A DNA stretch of 64,000 nt from Streptomyces sp. SID8352. Lineage in GTDB: Bacteria > Actinomycetota > Actinomycetes > Streptomycetales > Streptomycetaceae. Below the pieces are notes generated by a model. The model did no database searches and was not told the origin of the DNA. It saw nothing but the letters and a program-made list of their open reading frames with translations. The translations under genes were made by a program, and so were the position numbers. The stretch spans positions 62,183 through 126,182 of the forward strand of contig NZ_WWGX01000104.1 in assembly GCF_009862265.1 (NCBI RefSeq), given 5' to 3'. Shown in pieces: positions 1-8,651 of this stretch. The first letter of the stretch is position 1, and each line of letters starts with the position of its first letter.

Positions 1-2593
1 GGCTCCGCCGCCGGCCGACCGAGGACCGGACGCCCTCCGCGGTGAGTTCCAGCTCCATGCGCCGGGCGGGCAGCAGCAGACCGACGACGGTGACCAGGAC
101 GCCCAGGGCGGGCCAGAGCAGCAGCGCGGCCCATGTCCCGGCCTCCTGCAACCGGCCGGTGACGGACATCCGGATGGCCATGACCGCGGTGAACGTGCCG
201 ATCAGCGTCCAGTGGAACATCGGCAGTCGCCGGGACCGGCCCTGGACCCGGAAGACGCCCGGCGAGTCCTCCACGGAGAAGGCCGGGGGCCCGAACAGCA
301 GGACGCCTCCGGGCCCGTCGCCGGAGCGCGCGGGGGGACGTGCGGGCGGATGGAGAAGGGGCTGCCGCGCCGGTGGCCGGGGCGGGGACGGCCGGGTGGA
401 GGCGGGGGGCGGCGCGCCGTGCGGCCGCGGACGCGCGCCCGCGGCCAGGTGCTCCTGCAACCGGCGGTGGCGGAAGCGGTAGCTTCCGCCCGCCCGCTGC
501 AGCAGGCCCGCGGCGCGCGCGTCCTCCAGGAAGCGCATCAGCGGCCAGGGCACCCGCCCCACGAGGGCGAGCGACGTCCGGGCCAGGAGCCAGCGGCTCC
601 ACGGGCTCAGCAGGAACAGGGTCACGGAGGCCCCGATCCAGGTGGTGATTCCGGGCCCGATCCCGTTGGAAGTCCCCTGCCCGGTCCGCCAGAACAGGGT
701 CGTGCCGAGGCCGATCATCGGTGCCACCACGGTGACGGTGGTGACCAGCGCGCGCCGTTCGTCCCGCAGCAGCCCGGCGGGCGTGGCGGCGTCCACGACG
801 TCGGCGGGCGCGGCCAGGACGATCATCGTCACGGCCGGGAGGACCACCCCCACCGAGAACAGCAGCAGGGCATGGTCGTGCCCGCCCAGGAAGTACATCG
901 CGAGGAGCCCCACGACGAGCGCGGGACCGGCGAGCAGGACCACGAGACGCAGCGCAGGCCCCACTCTGGAGTGCCGTTCGACGGAACGGAGGGCCGCGAG
1001 GAAACGGAAGGGATCGGCCGTGCGCCGGGGCTCGCCCAGTGGGTGCCCGTACCAGTGCTGCGTCATGGTGCGGCCCACCAGCGCGTATGTGACGCCGCCG
1101 AGCAGGGGGGCGGTCACGCTCAGCTCGCTCCGGAAGGGGCCGGGGGCCAGGCCCGGCGTCGCGGCGGAGACGGCGAAGGAGACCAGGACGCCGACGCCGA
1201 GGAGCGCCGGCAGGGCGAGCGCCCGGACCAGGGGCGTCGACGACAGCCGCCACCACGCCAGTTCGCCCTCCCCGCGCCGGGTCATCAGCCGCGCCAGGTA
1301 CGACAGCCAACCGCGCGCCCGGTCCGGGTTCCACGTCCTCGGCCGGTAGCGCCGGTCCGGGTGCGACGGCAGCGCCGGGAACGCGGCGTGCACGATCCGG
1401 TCGAGGAGGTGGGTCTCGACCTCCTCCGGGCTGCGGAACGCGCCCGGCGACACCAGCTCCGCCGGGTCGGCGGGCCGACGCGCGTAGGCCTCGCGGGTCA
1501 GCCACACCATCAGCGGGCTGGTCAGGGCCCGCGCGGCCGGGAAGCGGTCCGGCCGGCGGCGCAGGGCGAGCACCAGCGGACGCCAGTCGTCCGACCGGCC
1601 GGAGTTCTCCGCCACCTCGGCCAGGTAGTCGGCGGCCTCCAGCGGGGGCAGCGGCCGCGACTCGACCGTCGTGGCGCCGGGCAGGCCGTGTCCCTCCACC
1701 AGCAGCAGCCGGTACTCCTCGGTCCGGGAGACCAGGACGGCGCCGCTGCCCCGGAGCAGCGGACCGCCGCTCGCGTGGGCGATACCGCCCAGACCGCTCG
1801 CCAGCGCCGCGCAGACCTCCGCGCGCCGGTGGTGCGGGAGTTCGTCCAGCCCGTCCAGCACGGGCAGCACGCGGCGCTGCCGCACCAGCAGTCGGGCGGG
1901 GTGCTCGCCGTCCACGAACGGCAGACCCGGGTGGTCCCGTCGCAGCCGCTCCTCCAGCCAGTCGTCGAGGGTGGCCCGCCTGGTGTCCCAGGACTCCAGG
2001 GAGAGCATGAGCGGGATGGGCGAGCCGGGCCGGTCGGGCGCCGGTTCCGGGCTCTCCCCGAGTCGCCGGGCCAGGAGTTCCAGGGCGAGCAGGACGGTGA
2101 ACACGGTCTTGCCGGAACCGGCCGAACCGAGCACCACCAGACGGCGGTTCTCCAGGTGCAGCAGGGCGTCGGCCATAGTCCGTCCGCCGCCGGTGTCGGC
2201 CCAGACGGGCCCCGGCGGCGGGGCCGCCGACGAGGGCGTCCGTTCGCTCCAGGTTCGCCACTGCACGGGCATCGGCCACGGATCGTTCATGTGCCAGGCG
2301 TCGGCCTCGGCCCGCCACTGGTAGAGCAGACTCGCCGCCAGCCGGCGCTCGGCCTCGGCGAGCGGGGACACACCGGGCGGCGCCGCGACCCGGACGCTGA
2401 GGTTCAGGTCGCCGTGGAGCACGCCGACCTGGACGAGGTACTCGATGGTGCTGTCCACGACGGTGTTGCTGATGAAGGGCTGCTCCTGGCCGCCCGGCTG
2501 CGCCCGCATGGTCATCCGCCCCGCCCCCGTGCCCGGATCGAACTCCACTGTAATGACTGGGAAGTTGGCGCGCATCCGTACGGACTGCGGCAT
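1..2593 (-). CDS. NACHT-domain NTPase with membrane segments (3' end beyond window)
   Basis: The minus-strand frame is open from an ATG at 2593 to the left edge, at least 864 residues, so the gene is incomplete. It begins MPQSVRMRANF. A P-loop GSAGSGKT lies near residues 156-163 and a NACHT-type Walker B, VLPVLDGLDEL, near 242-252. A YRFRHRRLQEHLA segment, typical of the end of actinobacterial NACHT modules, follows a hydrophobic region of several membrane helices. After a Pro-rich linker come further hydrophobic segments. The family is STAND signalling ATPases; some bacterial NACHT proteins are anti-phage sensors, but nothing here shows that role. AAGGAC about 9 nt upstream supports the start. 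It diverges from the PP2C-like gene at 2714, leaving 120 bp for two promoters. An effector domain may lie outside the window. Confidence 0.85.
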   Translation of the reverse strand, partial: MPQSVRMRANFPVITVEFDPGTGAGRMTMRAQPGGQEQPFISNTVVDSTIEYLVQVGVLHGDLNLSVRVAAPPGVSPLAEAERRLAASLLYQWRAEADAWHMNDPWPMPVQWRTWSERTPSSAAPPPGPVWADTGGGRTMADALLHLENRRLVVLGSAGSGKTVFTVLLALELLARRLGESPEPAPDRPGSPIPLMLSLESWDTRRATLDDWLEERLRRDHPGLPFVDGEHPARLLVRQRRVLPVLDGLDELPHHRRAEVCAALASGLGGIAHASGGPLLRGSGAVLVSRTEEYRLLLVEGHGLPGATTVESRPLPPLEAADYLAEVAENSGRSDDWRPLVLALRRRPDRFPAARALTSPLMVWLTREAYARRPADPAELVSPGAFRSPEEVETHLLDRIVHAAFPALPSHPDRRYRPRTWNPDRARGWLSYLARLMTRRGEGELAWWRLSSTPLVRALALPALLGVGVLVSFAVSAATPGLAPGPFRSELSVTAPLLGGVTYALVGRTMTQHWYGHPLGEPRRTADPFRFLAALRSVERHSRVGPALRLVVLLAGPALVVGLLAMYFLGGHDHALLLFSVGVVLPAVTMIVLAAPADVVDAATPAGLLRDERRALVTTVTVVAPMIGLGTTLFWRTGQGTSNGIGPGITTWIGASVTLFLLSPWSRWLLARTSLALVGRVPWPLMRFLEDARAAGLLQRAGGSYRFRHRRLQEHLAAGARPRPHGAPPPASTRPSPPRPPARQPLLHPPARPPARSGDGPGGVLLFGPPAFSVEDSPGVFRVQGRSRRLPMFHWTLIGTFTAVMAIRMSVTGRLQEAGTWAALLLWPALGVLVTVVGLLLPARRMELELTAEGVRSSVGRRRS

Positions 2594-2713
2594 TGGCGCA
2601 CGTCCTTGTCCTCCGCGCCCCGGGGCCGCCGTCCGCCGGGCGTCCGCCGTGCCGTCCGTGCGATTTTCCGAATGCCCCGTCTTCCCGTGGCGCCCGGGGT
2701 GACAATCGGGGCC

Positions 2714-5700
2714 ATGAGCCAGCAGGGGGGAAGGTCCACCGGTTCCGACGACGACTGGTGGGCGCGGTTGTACGACGACTCCGCCGACGACACGGGCCCC
2801 TCCCGGGCCCCCGACTCCCTGGACGACCGCTTCACGTCGGCCGCGGACACGGTCCGGGGCACGGGCACGGGGGCGGCGCAGGACGCCGGGGCGCCGGGGA
2901 CCGCCGGGGGCGGGGACGCCGACGCGGACGGCGCACGTCCCGGCGCGGGCGCGGCCCGGGGCGCGGGGCCGGACGCGCGGCCGAGCGGTGCGGGTGCCGC
3001 GCGGAGGGGAGCGGGTCCGTGGGTACGCGGAGCGGCGTCGCCGGTGCCGGGGTCCGGGGACGGCGCGGACCGGGGGACGACGGGCGCGGCGGGGCGGGCG
3101 GACGAGGCGGACGGGTCGGAACGGCGGCGCGAGGGGCCGAGTGAGGGGCCGGGTGAGGGGGTTCCGGACCCCGGAGCGGAGGCACGGGAGCCCGGCGGCG
3201 ACGCACCCGGCGCGAGTGGCGGTGCGCCGCGGTCGGCGCGTGCGTGGTGGGAGACGGAGGAGGCGCCCCGGCCACGCCCGGACGGTGGCGGTGCGCCGCC
3301 CTCGGCCCCGGGCGGGGAGGCGTCCCCGGGCGGCGGCGCGGGGGAGGAGGCCGCCGCGCCCACGGCCTCGGCAGCGGCGGCGCCTCCGCCGCGCCCGCTG
3401 TGGCCGTGGGACGAGGAGGAGACGGTCGGCGGCTGGTCGTTCCCGCCCGGGACGCTCTCCGCCGACCCCGACGCGGGGGCTCCGGAGGACGGCCCCACGT
3501 CCCGCTCTGAGGGGGAGCGGGCCCCGGAAACGGGGCCGGAAGCGGCCGGGCCGCGGTCGGAACCACCGGGCGCGGGAACAGCGCCCGATGCTCCGGGGAC
3601 CGGTGCCAACGCCTCTCGCGCGGAGCCGACGACGGACTCCGCCGACCCGGCGGCGCCTGATGCGACGGCCCGGGGCGGGACCCCCTCGGCGGGCGGGGGC
3701 GAGGGTGGGGCGCCGGGTGCCGGGCGGTGGTTCCGTGCGGCGGTGCCCCCGACTGCCTCGGAAGCGGTGGCTCCGGGTGATGGAGCCCCCGTGGGTGAGG
3801 GTGGGGCGCGGGGCGGTGAGCCGTGGTTCCGTGCGGAGGTGCCGCCGTCGCCGGAGGTGGCCGCTCCGGCTGACGGATCTCCGGCGGGCGGGGGCGAGGG
3901 TGGGGTGCCGGGTGCCGAGCGGTGGTTCCGTGGGGCGGTGTCCCCGTCGTCTGACGCGGCGGTTGCGGGTGACGGAGCCCCCGTGGGCCAAGGCGGGGCG
4001 CCGGGCGGTGAGCCCTGGTTCCCTGCGGCGGCGTCTCCCGTTCGCGATCCGAGGGCCCCGGCCGGCGGGCCCGGCTCCGGGCGGGACACCGGAGCCGACC
4101 CCGGCACCCCCGCGCCCGGACCTTCCACGTCCGGCGGTGCCACGCCCGCGCTCGACGATGCGCCGGACGGAGCCGTTTCCCGGGCACCCGGGCCGCAGTA
4201 CGGACCGGAGGACGGAGCCGCTCCCCGAGCTCCCGCGCCGCGGCCCCGTTCCGTGTCCCGTGCGCCCTGGGAGCCGCCGTCGGGTCTTCCCGCCGTCCCG
4301 GTCACCTTCTCGGGCGCGGGCCGGCGCACGGACACGGAGCCCGGCGGGCCGGATGCGGGTCGGCCGGACGGCGGCCGGGACCAGGACCGGGGCGGTCAGG
4401 ACCAGGACCGGGGCGGCCGGGGCAGTACCGGGGCGGCCGGTGCCGCGGACACCACCGCGATACGGCCGCGCGCCCCTTGGGAGCCGCCATCGGGCGTCCC
4501 CGGAGCCCCGGTGACCTTCTCCGGCGGAGGCGCCGACCCGCGCTGCGCGCCCCCCGCGCCGCCGAGGGCCGATCCCCCGGCCCGGAAGGGTTCCCCGTCA
4601 GGGGCCTCGGGGTCTTCCCGGACCGCCCCCGAGGAGCCGCCTCCGCCCAACGACGGTGTCGGCGTCGGTGACGGCGTCGGCAACGGTGCCGCTGCCGACA
4701 ACGGCCCCGTCACGGTCCCCCCGTTGCCCGTACGGGAGGCGCCCGGGGCACCGGACCCGTCCCGGAAGGGTGTTCCCGAGGGCCCGGCTCCGTCCGCCCA
4801 TCCCGCGGGCGATGCCCCGCCCCCGCCCCTACGGGAGACCCCCCACGGGGTGACGGAGCCCCCCGGTGAGCCGACCGCGCCCCCGGAGGAGAACTCCGAC
4901 GGCGACCCCACGTCCCTCGAACGCCTCCCCGAGGACCCGGCCCCCTCCCGGCAGGGTGGCGTCCCCCGGGCGGCGGCCCCCCGCCCCGCCCCCGGCGACG
5001 GGCCCCCGGCCGCTCCCGTCGGCTTCGGCGCCCCGGGAGACGTTCCCCCGCCCCCGCCGGCGCCCTCGCCCGTTCCCGCGTACGCCGCCGGGAGAGCGGA
5101 CCGCCGGGAAGAGGGCGTGCCCGCGTACGTCGGGTTCAGGCCGCCCACGTACGAGGCCGATCCCACCGCCCTGCCCCCCGCCGATCCGGAGGACCTCGGC
5201 GGGCTGGTGCCCGACACCGTGCTCGACGGCGCCCGGTACGGGACGTGCACGCTGCGGGCCGTCTCGGTGCGCGGGGACTCCGCCCGGTACCGGGGCGACC
5301 CGCGCCGCGACGCCCTGCTCACCGCCCGCTTCGGCACCGGGGACGACGCGCTGCTGCTGGTCGCGATGGCGACCGGCGCCCGCGCCGCGGCCGGGGCGCA
5401 CCGCGCGGCGGCCGAGGCGTGCCTGCTGATCGCCGAGGCCGTCGGCCGCAGCCACCCGCGGCTCTCGGCGGACCTGCGCGCCGGGCACCGCGGCGATCTC
5501 CGGGCCGGGCTGCACCGGCTGACCGACCGCGGCCTCGGCCGGCTCCGCGCCCGAGCCGTCGAACAGGGGCTCGCACCCGAGGAGTACACCGCCGGGCTGC
5601 GCTGCCTGCTGCTCCCCGCCGACCCCGGCTGCCGCACCCGGGTCTTCTTCGGGGTCGGCCCCGGCGGGCTGCTCCGGCTCCGGGACGGCGTCTGGCACGA

Positions 5701-6070
5701 CCTGGAGCCCCGCCCCGGCGGCAGCGGCGGTGCCCCGGGCCCGGTGTCCCCGGGTCGCGGCCGCAGGGACCGGCCCACCGGGGAACCGGGCGTCCCCGCG
5801 CCCCCGGCCCCGGACGGCCCGGCCCCCGCCGGACCGCCCCGCGCGCCCTTCCGCTTCCGGGACTGCCTGGGCCGACCGGGTGATGTGCTGCTGCTCTGCA
5901 CCAAGGGCCTCGCCGAGCCGCTGCTGGGCGAACCGGAGCTGGGCGCACTCCTCGCCCGCAGGTGGTCCGCCCCCGGGCCGCCGGGCCTGCCCGGGTTCCT
6001 CGCCGACACCGGGGTCCGGGTCAAGGGCCACGCGGACGACCGCACCGCCGCCGCCCTCTGGGAGGCGTGA
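2714..6070 (+). CDS. PP2C-like protein with a very long Pro/Gly/Ala-rich N-terminal region
   Basis: This is a 1118-residue protein starting MSQQGGRSTGSDDDWWARLYDD. About the first 800 residues are low-complexity Pro/Gly/Ala/Glu sequence with internal repeats. The C-terminal ~280 residues, from YGTCTLRAVSVRGDSARYRGD to the end, resemble the protein phosphatase 2C domain found in Streptomyces. PP2C enzymes remove phosphate from Ser/Thr using two metals held by Asp residues. Here the usual ADG motif reads VAMATGARAAAG, so a key metal ligand seems lost, and a regulatory or pseudo-phosphatase role is possible. A closing VKGHADDRTAAALWEA retains the late DDRT element. The open frame continues upstream to 212, but that part is antisense to the NACHT gene, and the ATG at 2714 is the best start. 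It ends 28 bp before the pyruvate dehydrogenase gene. Confidence 0.8.
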   Translation: MSQQGGRSTGSDDDWWARLYDDSADDTGPSRAPDSLDDRFTSAADTVRGTGTGAAQDAGAPGTAGGGDADADGARPGAGAARGAGPDARPSGAGAARRGAGPWVRGAASPVPGSGDGADRGTTGAAGRADEADGSERRREGPSEGPGEGVPDPGAEAREPGGDAPGASGGAPRSARAWWETEEAPRPRPDGGGAPPSAPGGEASPGGGAGEEAAAPTASAAAAPPPRPLWPWDEEETVGGWSFPPGTLSADPDAGAPEDGPTSRSEGERAPETGPEAAGPRSEPPGAGTAPDAPGTGANASRAEPTTDSADPAAPDATARGGTPSAGGGEGGAPGAGRWFRAAVPPTASEAVAPGDGAPVGEGGARGGEPWFRAEVPPSPEVAAPADGSPAGGGEGGVPGAERWFRGAVSPSSDAAVAGDGAPVGQGGAPGGEPWFPAAASPVRDPRAPAGGPGSGRDTGADPGTPAPGPSTSGGATPALDDAPDGAVSRAPGPQYGPEDGAAPRAPAPRPRSVSRAPWEPPSGLPAVPVTFSGAGRRTDTEPGGPDAGRPDGGRDQDRGGQDQDRGGRGSTGAAGAADTTAIRPRAPWEPPSGVPGAPVTFSGGGADPRCAPPAPPRADPPARKGSPSGASGSSRTAPEEPPPPNDGVGVGDGVGNGAAADNGPVTVPPLPVREAPGAPDPSRKGVPEGPAPSAHPAGDAPPPPLRETPHGVTEPPGEPTAPPEENSDGDPTSLERLPEDPAPSRQGGVPRAAAPRPAPGDGPPAAPVGFGAPGDVPPPPPAPSPVPAYAAGRADRREEGVPAYVGFRPPTYEADPTALPPADPEDLGGLVPDTVLDGARYGTCTLRAVSVRGDSARYRGDPRRDALLTARFGTGDDALLLVAMATGARAAAGAHRAAAEACLLIAEAVGRSHPRLSADLRAGHRGDLRAGLHRLTDRGLGRLRARAVEQGLAPEEYTAGLRCLLLPADPGCRTRVFFGVGPGGLLRLRDGVWHDLEPRPGGSGGAPGPVSPGRGRRDRPTGEPGVPAPPAPDGPAPAGPPRAPFRFRDCLGRPGDVLLLCTKGLAEPLLGEPELGALLARRWSAPGPPGLPGFLADTGVRVKGHADDRTAAALWEA
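3695..4050 (+). repeat. Four tandem ~31-34-residue repeats inside the PP2C-like gene
   Basis: The translated segment carries four degenerate copies of a unit with the core GGxGGxPGxxxWFRAxVxP followed by a Pro/Ala/Asp-rich stretch. The WF-containing cores read RWFRAAVPP, PWFRAEVPP, RWFRGAVSP and PWFPAAASP. Two further related blocks, APWEPPSG(L/V)P with PVTFSG, lie downstream near 4260 and 4470. The pattern implies duplication within a linker rather than a folded catalytic domain. Confidence 0.7.
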
Positions 6071-6098
6071 GGCCGCCGGGTGTGCCATAGCTGGACGC

Positions 6099-7841
6099 AT
6101 GGCCAAACAGAACGTCGCGGAGCAGTTCGTCGACATCCTCGCCCGCGCCGGAGTCGAACGGCTCTACGGCGTGGTCGGGGACAGCCTCAACCCGGTGGTG
6201 GACGCCGTGCGCCGGCACTCCGGCATCGACTGGGTGCACGTGCGGCACGAGGAGACCGCCGCCTTCGCCGCCGGGGCTGAGGCGCAGATCACCGGGAAGC
6301 TCGCGGCCTGCGCCGGCTCCTGCGGCCCCGGCAACCTGCACCTCATCAACGGCCTCTACGACGCGCACCGCTCCATGGCCCCGGTGCTCGCCCTCGCCTC
6401 GCAGATCCCGTCCAGCGAGATCGGCCTCGGGTACTTCCAGGAGACGCACCCCGACCAGCTGTTCCGCGAGTGCAGCCACTACAGCGAGCTGATCTCCAAC
6501 GCCCGGCAGATGCCCCGGCTGCTGCGGACCGCGATCCAGCACGCCGTCGGCCGGGGCGGCGTCAGCGTCGTCTCCCTGCCCGGGGACATCGCCGACGAGC
6601 CCGCCCCGGAGAAGACCACCGACACCGCCCTGGTCACCTCGCGGCCCACCGTCCGCCCCGGCGACGCGGACCTCGACCGGCTGGTCCGGATGATCGACGA
6701 GGCCGGGAAGGTCACCCTGTTCTGCGGCAGCGGCACCGCCGGGGCGCACGCCGAGGTGATGGAGTTCGCCGGACGGATCAAGTCCCCCGTGGCGCACGCC
6801 CTGCGCGGCAAGGAATGGATCCAGTACGACAACCCCTACGACGTGGGGATGAGCGGGCTGCTCGGCTACGGCGCCGCCTACGAGGCCACCCACGAGTGCG
6901 ATCTGCTCCTCCTGATCGGCACCGACTTCCCGTACAACGCCTTCCTGCCCGACGACGTGCGGATCGCCCAGATCGACGTGCGGCCGGAGAACCTGGGCCG
7001 GCGCTCCCGGCTGGACCACGCCGTGTGGGGCGACGCCCGGGAGACCCTGCGCTGTCTGATCCCCCGGGTACGGGAGAAGACGAACCGCCGCTTCCTGGAC
7101 CGGATGCTGAAGAAGCACGCGGACGCCCTGGAGGGGGTCGTCTCCGCCTACACCCGCAAGGTCGACAAGCACGTCCCGATCCATCCGGAGTACGTGGCCG
7201 CCGTGCTCGACGACATGGCCGACGGCGACGCCGTGTTCACCGTCGACACCGGCATGTGCAACGTGTGGGCCGCCCGCTATCTCTCGCCCAACGGCCGCCG
7301 CCGCATCATCGGTTCCTTCTCGCACGGCTCGATGGCCAACGCGCTGCCCATGGCGATCGGCGCCCAGTTCACCGACCGCCACCGGCAGGTGGTCTCCCTG
7401 TCCGGGGACGGCGGGTTCACCATGCTCATGGGCGACTTCCTCACCCTCGTCCAGCACGACCTCCCGGTGAAGATCGTCCTCTTCAACAACTCCACGCTCG
7501 GCATGGTCGAACTGGAGATGCTGGTCGCCGGGCTGCCCTCGCACGGGGTGACCAACGTCAACCCCGACTTCGCCGCCGTGGCCGAGGCCTGCGGCGTCTT
7601 CGGCGTACGGGTGGAGAAGCCCAAGGAGCTGCCGAAGGCGCTCAAGGCCGCGTTCAGGCACCGGGGTCCGGCCCTCGTCGACGTCGTCACCGATCCCAAC
7701 GCGCTGTCCATCCCGCCGAAGATCCGGGCCGAGATGGTGACCGGATTCGCCCTGTCCGCCTCGAAGATGGTGCTGGACGGCGGTGTCGGCCGGATGCTCC
7801 AGATGGCCCGTTCCAACCTCCGCAACGTCCCGCGCCCCTGA
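6099..7841 (+). CDS. poxB: Pyruvate dehydrogenase (quinone), PoxB type
   Basis: The product is a 580-residue thiamine-diphosphate enzyme that oxidatively decarboxylates pyruvate to acetate and CO2 and passes electrons to membrane quinone. It shows the three-domain plan of the family: an N-terminal PYR domain with the catalytic Glu in VRHEETAAFAAGAEA near residue 51, a central FAD-type domain, and a C-terminal PP domain with GDGGF near 435 and NN about 28 residues later (LFNNSTLGM). The length matches PoxB, about 570-580 residues. ATG is preceded by a weak ribosome site (CTGGACGC). The gene lies 28 bp after the PP2C-like gene and may be co-transcribed. Acetolactate synthase is the main alternative, but motif spacing and the single-subunit context favour PoxB. 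Confidence 0.92.
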   Translation: MAKQNVAEQFVDILARAGVERLYGVVGDSLNPVVDAVRRHSGIDWVHVRHEETAAFAAGAEAQITGKLAACAGSCGPGNLHLINGLYDAHRSMAPVLALASQIPSSEIGLGYFQETHPDQLFRECSHYSELISNARQMPRLLRTAIQHAVGRGGVSVVSLPGDIADEPAPEKTTDTALVTSRPTVRPGDADLDRLVRMIDEAGKVTLFCGSGTAGAHAEVMEFAGRIKSPVAHALRGKEWIQYDNPYDVGMSGLLGYGAAYEATHECDLLLLIGTDFPYNAFLPDDVRIAQIDVRPENLGRRSRLDHAVWGDARETLRCLIPRVREKTNRRFLDRMLKKHADALEGVVSAYTRKVDKHVPIHPEYVAAVLDDMADGDAVFTVDTGMCNVWAARYLSPNGRRRIIGSFSHGSMANALPMAIGAQFTDRHRQVVSLSGDGGFTMLMGDFLTLVQHDLPVKIVLFNNSTLGMVELEMLVAGLPSHGVTNVNPDFAAVAEACGVFGVRVEKPKELPKALKAAFRHRGPALVDVVTDPNALSIPPKIRAEMVTGFALSASKMVLDGGVGRMLQMARSNLRNVPRP

Positions 7842-7969
7842 GCCCCGCCCCGCGCTCCCCGGCGATCGAGCCACACCTCCACCGGTCCTTGACGATTCGG
7901 CACGACTGACGGGACCCCGAACGGGCAAGGCTTCCCCCGTGAAGGTGTTCGAGGAGAAGGGGCGAAGAC

Positions 7970-8389
7970 ATCAGCACGCGTACGGGGGACACGGAGCGGC
8001 AGGCGGCGCCGCAGCTCAGCCGCAGACTGGGGCGCGCCGATCCGCGCGCGGTACCGGATGCCCGCAGGGCGCTGCGTGAGCTGTTACGCCACTGGGGCAG
8101 GCCCGGCCGGTCCGAGATCGCGGAGCTGCTCACCAGCGAGCTGGTCACCAACGCCCTGGCGCACACCGACGAGGACGCGGTCCTGACGGCCACCGTCGGC
8201 CGGCACGGCCTGCGGGTCGAAGTGCGGGACGCCGCCCGGCGGTTGCCCCGGCGGCGGACGCCGGAACCGGACCGGGACACCAACGGCCGGGGGCTGCTGC
8301 TGGTCGACTGCCTCGCCGACGCCTGGGGGGTGCGGCCCTGCGAGCCGGGCAAGTCGGTCTGGTTCGAACTGGGCGCCGACGCCGCGTGA
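7970..8389 (+). CDS. RsbW-like ATP-binding protein (HATPase_c), TTA codon, unclear start
   Basis: This frame encodes a single GHKL/RsbW-type ATPase domain of the anti-sigma-factor kinase kind common in Streptomyces. Visible are the N box ELLTSELVTNALAHT, VEVRDAARRLP and a G-box-like TNGRGLLLVDCLADAWG, ending VWFELGADAA. No ATG, GTG or TTG opens this frame near its N-terminus, and an in-frame stop lies at 7940. The best ribosome site (GGAGAAGGGG, 7953-7962) sits about 7 nt before ATC at 7970, so a rare ATC start, an internal CTG start, or a frameshift or sequencing error is possible. An in-frame TTA at 8084-8086 would need the bldA tRNA, which would tie translation to development or antibiotic production. 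It converges on the DUF2637 gene. Confidence 0.75.
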   Translation: MSTRTGDTERQAAPQLSRRLGRADPRAVPDARRALRELLRHWGRPGRSEIAELLTSELVTNALAHTDEDAVLTATVGRHGLRVEVRDAARRLPRRRTPEPDRDTNGRGLLLVDCLADAWGVRPCEPGKSVWFELGADAA

Positions 8390-8563
8390 GCCCGTACCGG
8401 GATGCCGCGAGGGGCCGGGCGGCGGAGCCGTGAGGCGGCGGGGAGCCGAGGCGTCCGGGGCCCGTGAGTACGGGACCGGAGACGTACGGGCGGGGACGAT
8501 GCCGGGGCGGACGGGGCGTCAGGGGCCGGTAGGGCACCGGCGGGCGGCGTCGGTCGGCCGGAA

Positions 8564-8609
8564 CGCCGGAGGGGCGTGACGGCTCGTCGCTCGTCACGCC
8601 CCTCCGGCG
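8564..8609. terminator. Bidirectional hairpin terminator between convergent genes
   Basis: A perfect 17-bp inverted repeat (8564-8580 with 8593-8609, arm CGCCGGAGGGGCGTGAC) has a 12-nt loop. It lies between the stops of the RsbW-like gene (plus) and the DUF2637 gene (minus), so it can serve both. There is no T-run, which is usual for Streptomyces. Confidence 0.8.
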
Positions 8610-8651
8610 GGCGGCCCCCCTGCGGCCGCCGTCAAGCGGTCCGCGGCCGTC

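Noticed and set aside
212..2713. Plus-strand extension of the PP2C-like frame back to 212
   Set aside because: It is antisense to the NACHT gene, is Arg/Gln-rich without domains, and a good ATG lies at 2714.
2512..4335. 607-residue minus-strand frame
   Set aside because: It mirrors the Pro/Gly-rich part of the PP2C-like gene on the other strand and has no ribosome site or motif.
7783..8079. Frame beginning with GTG 7939 (VKVFEEKG) as the start of the RsbW-like gene
   Set aside because: It is in a different frame and stops at 8079 before any ATPase motif; it could matter only if a frameshift is proven.
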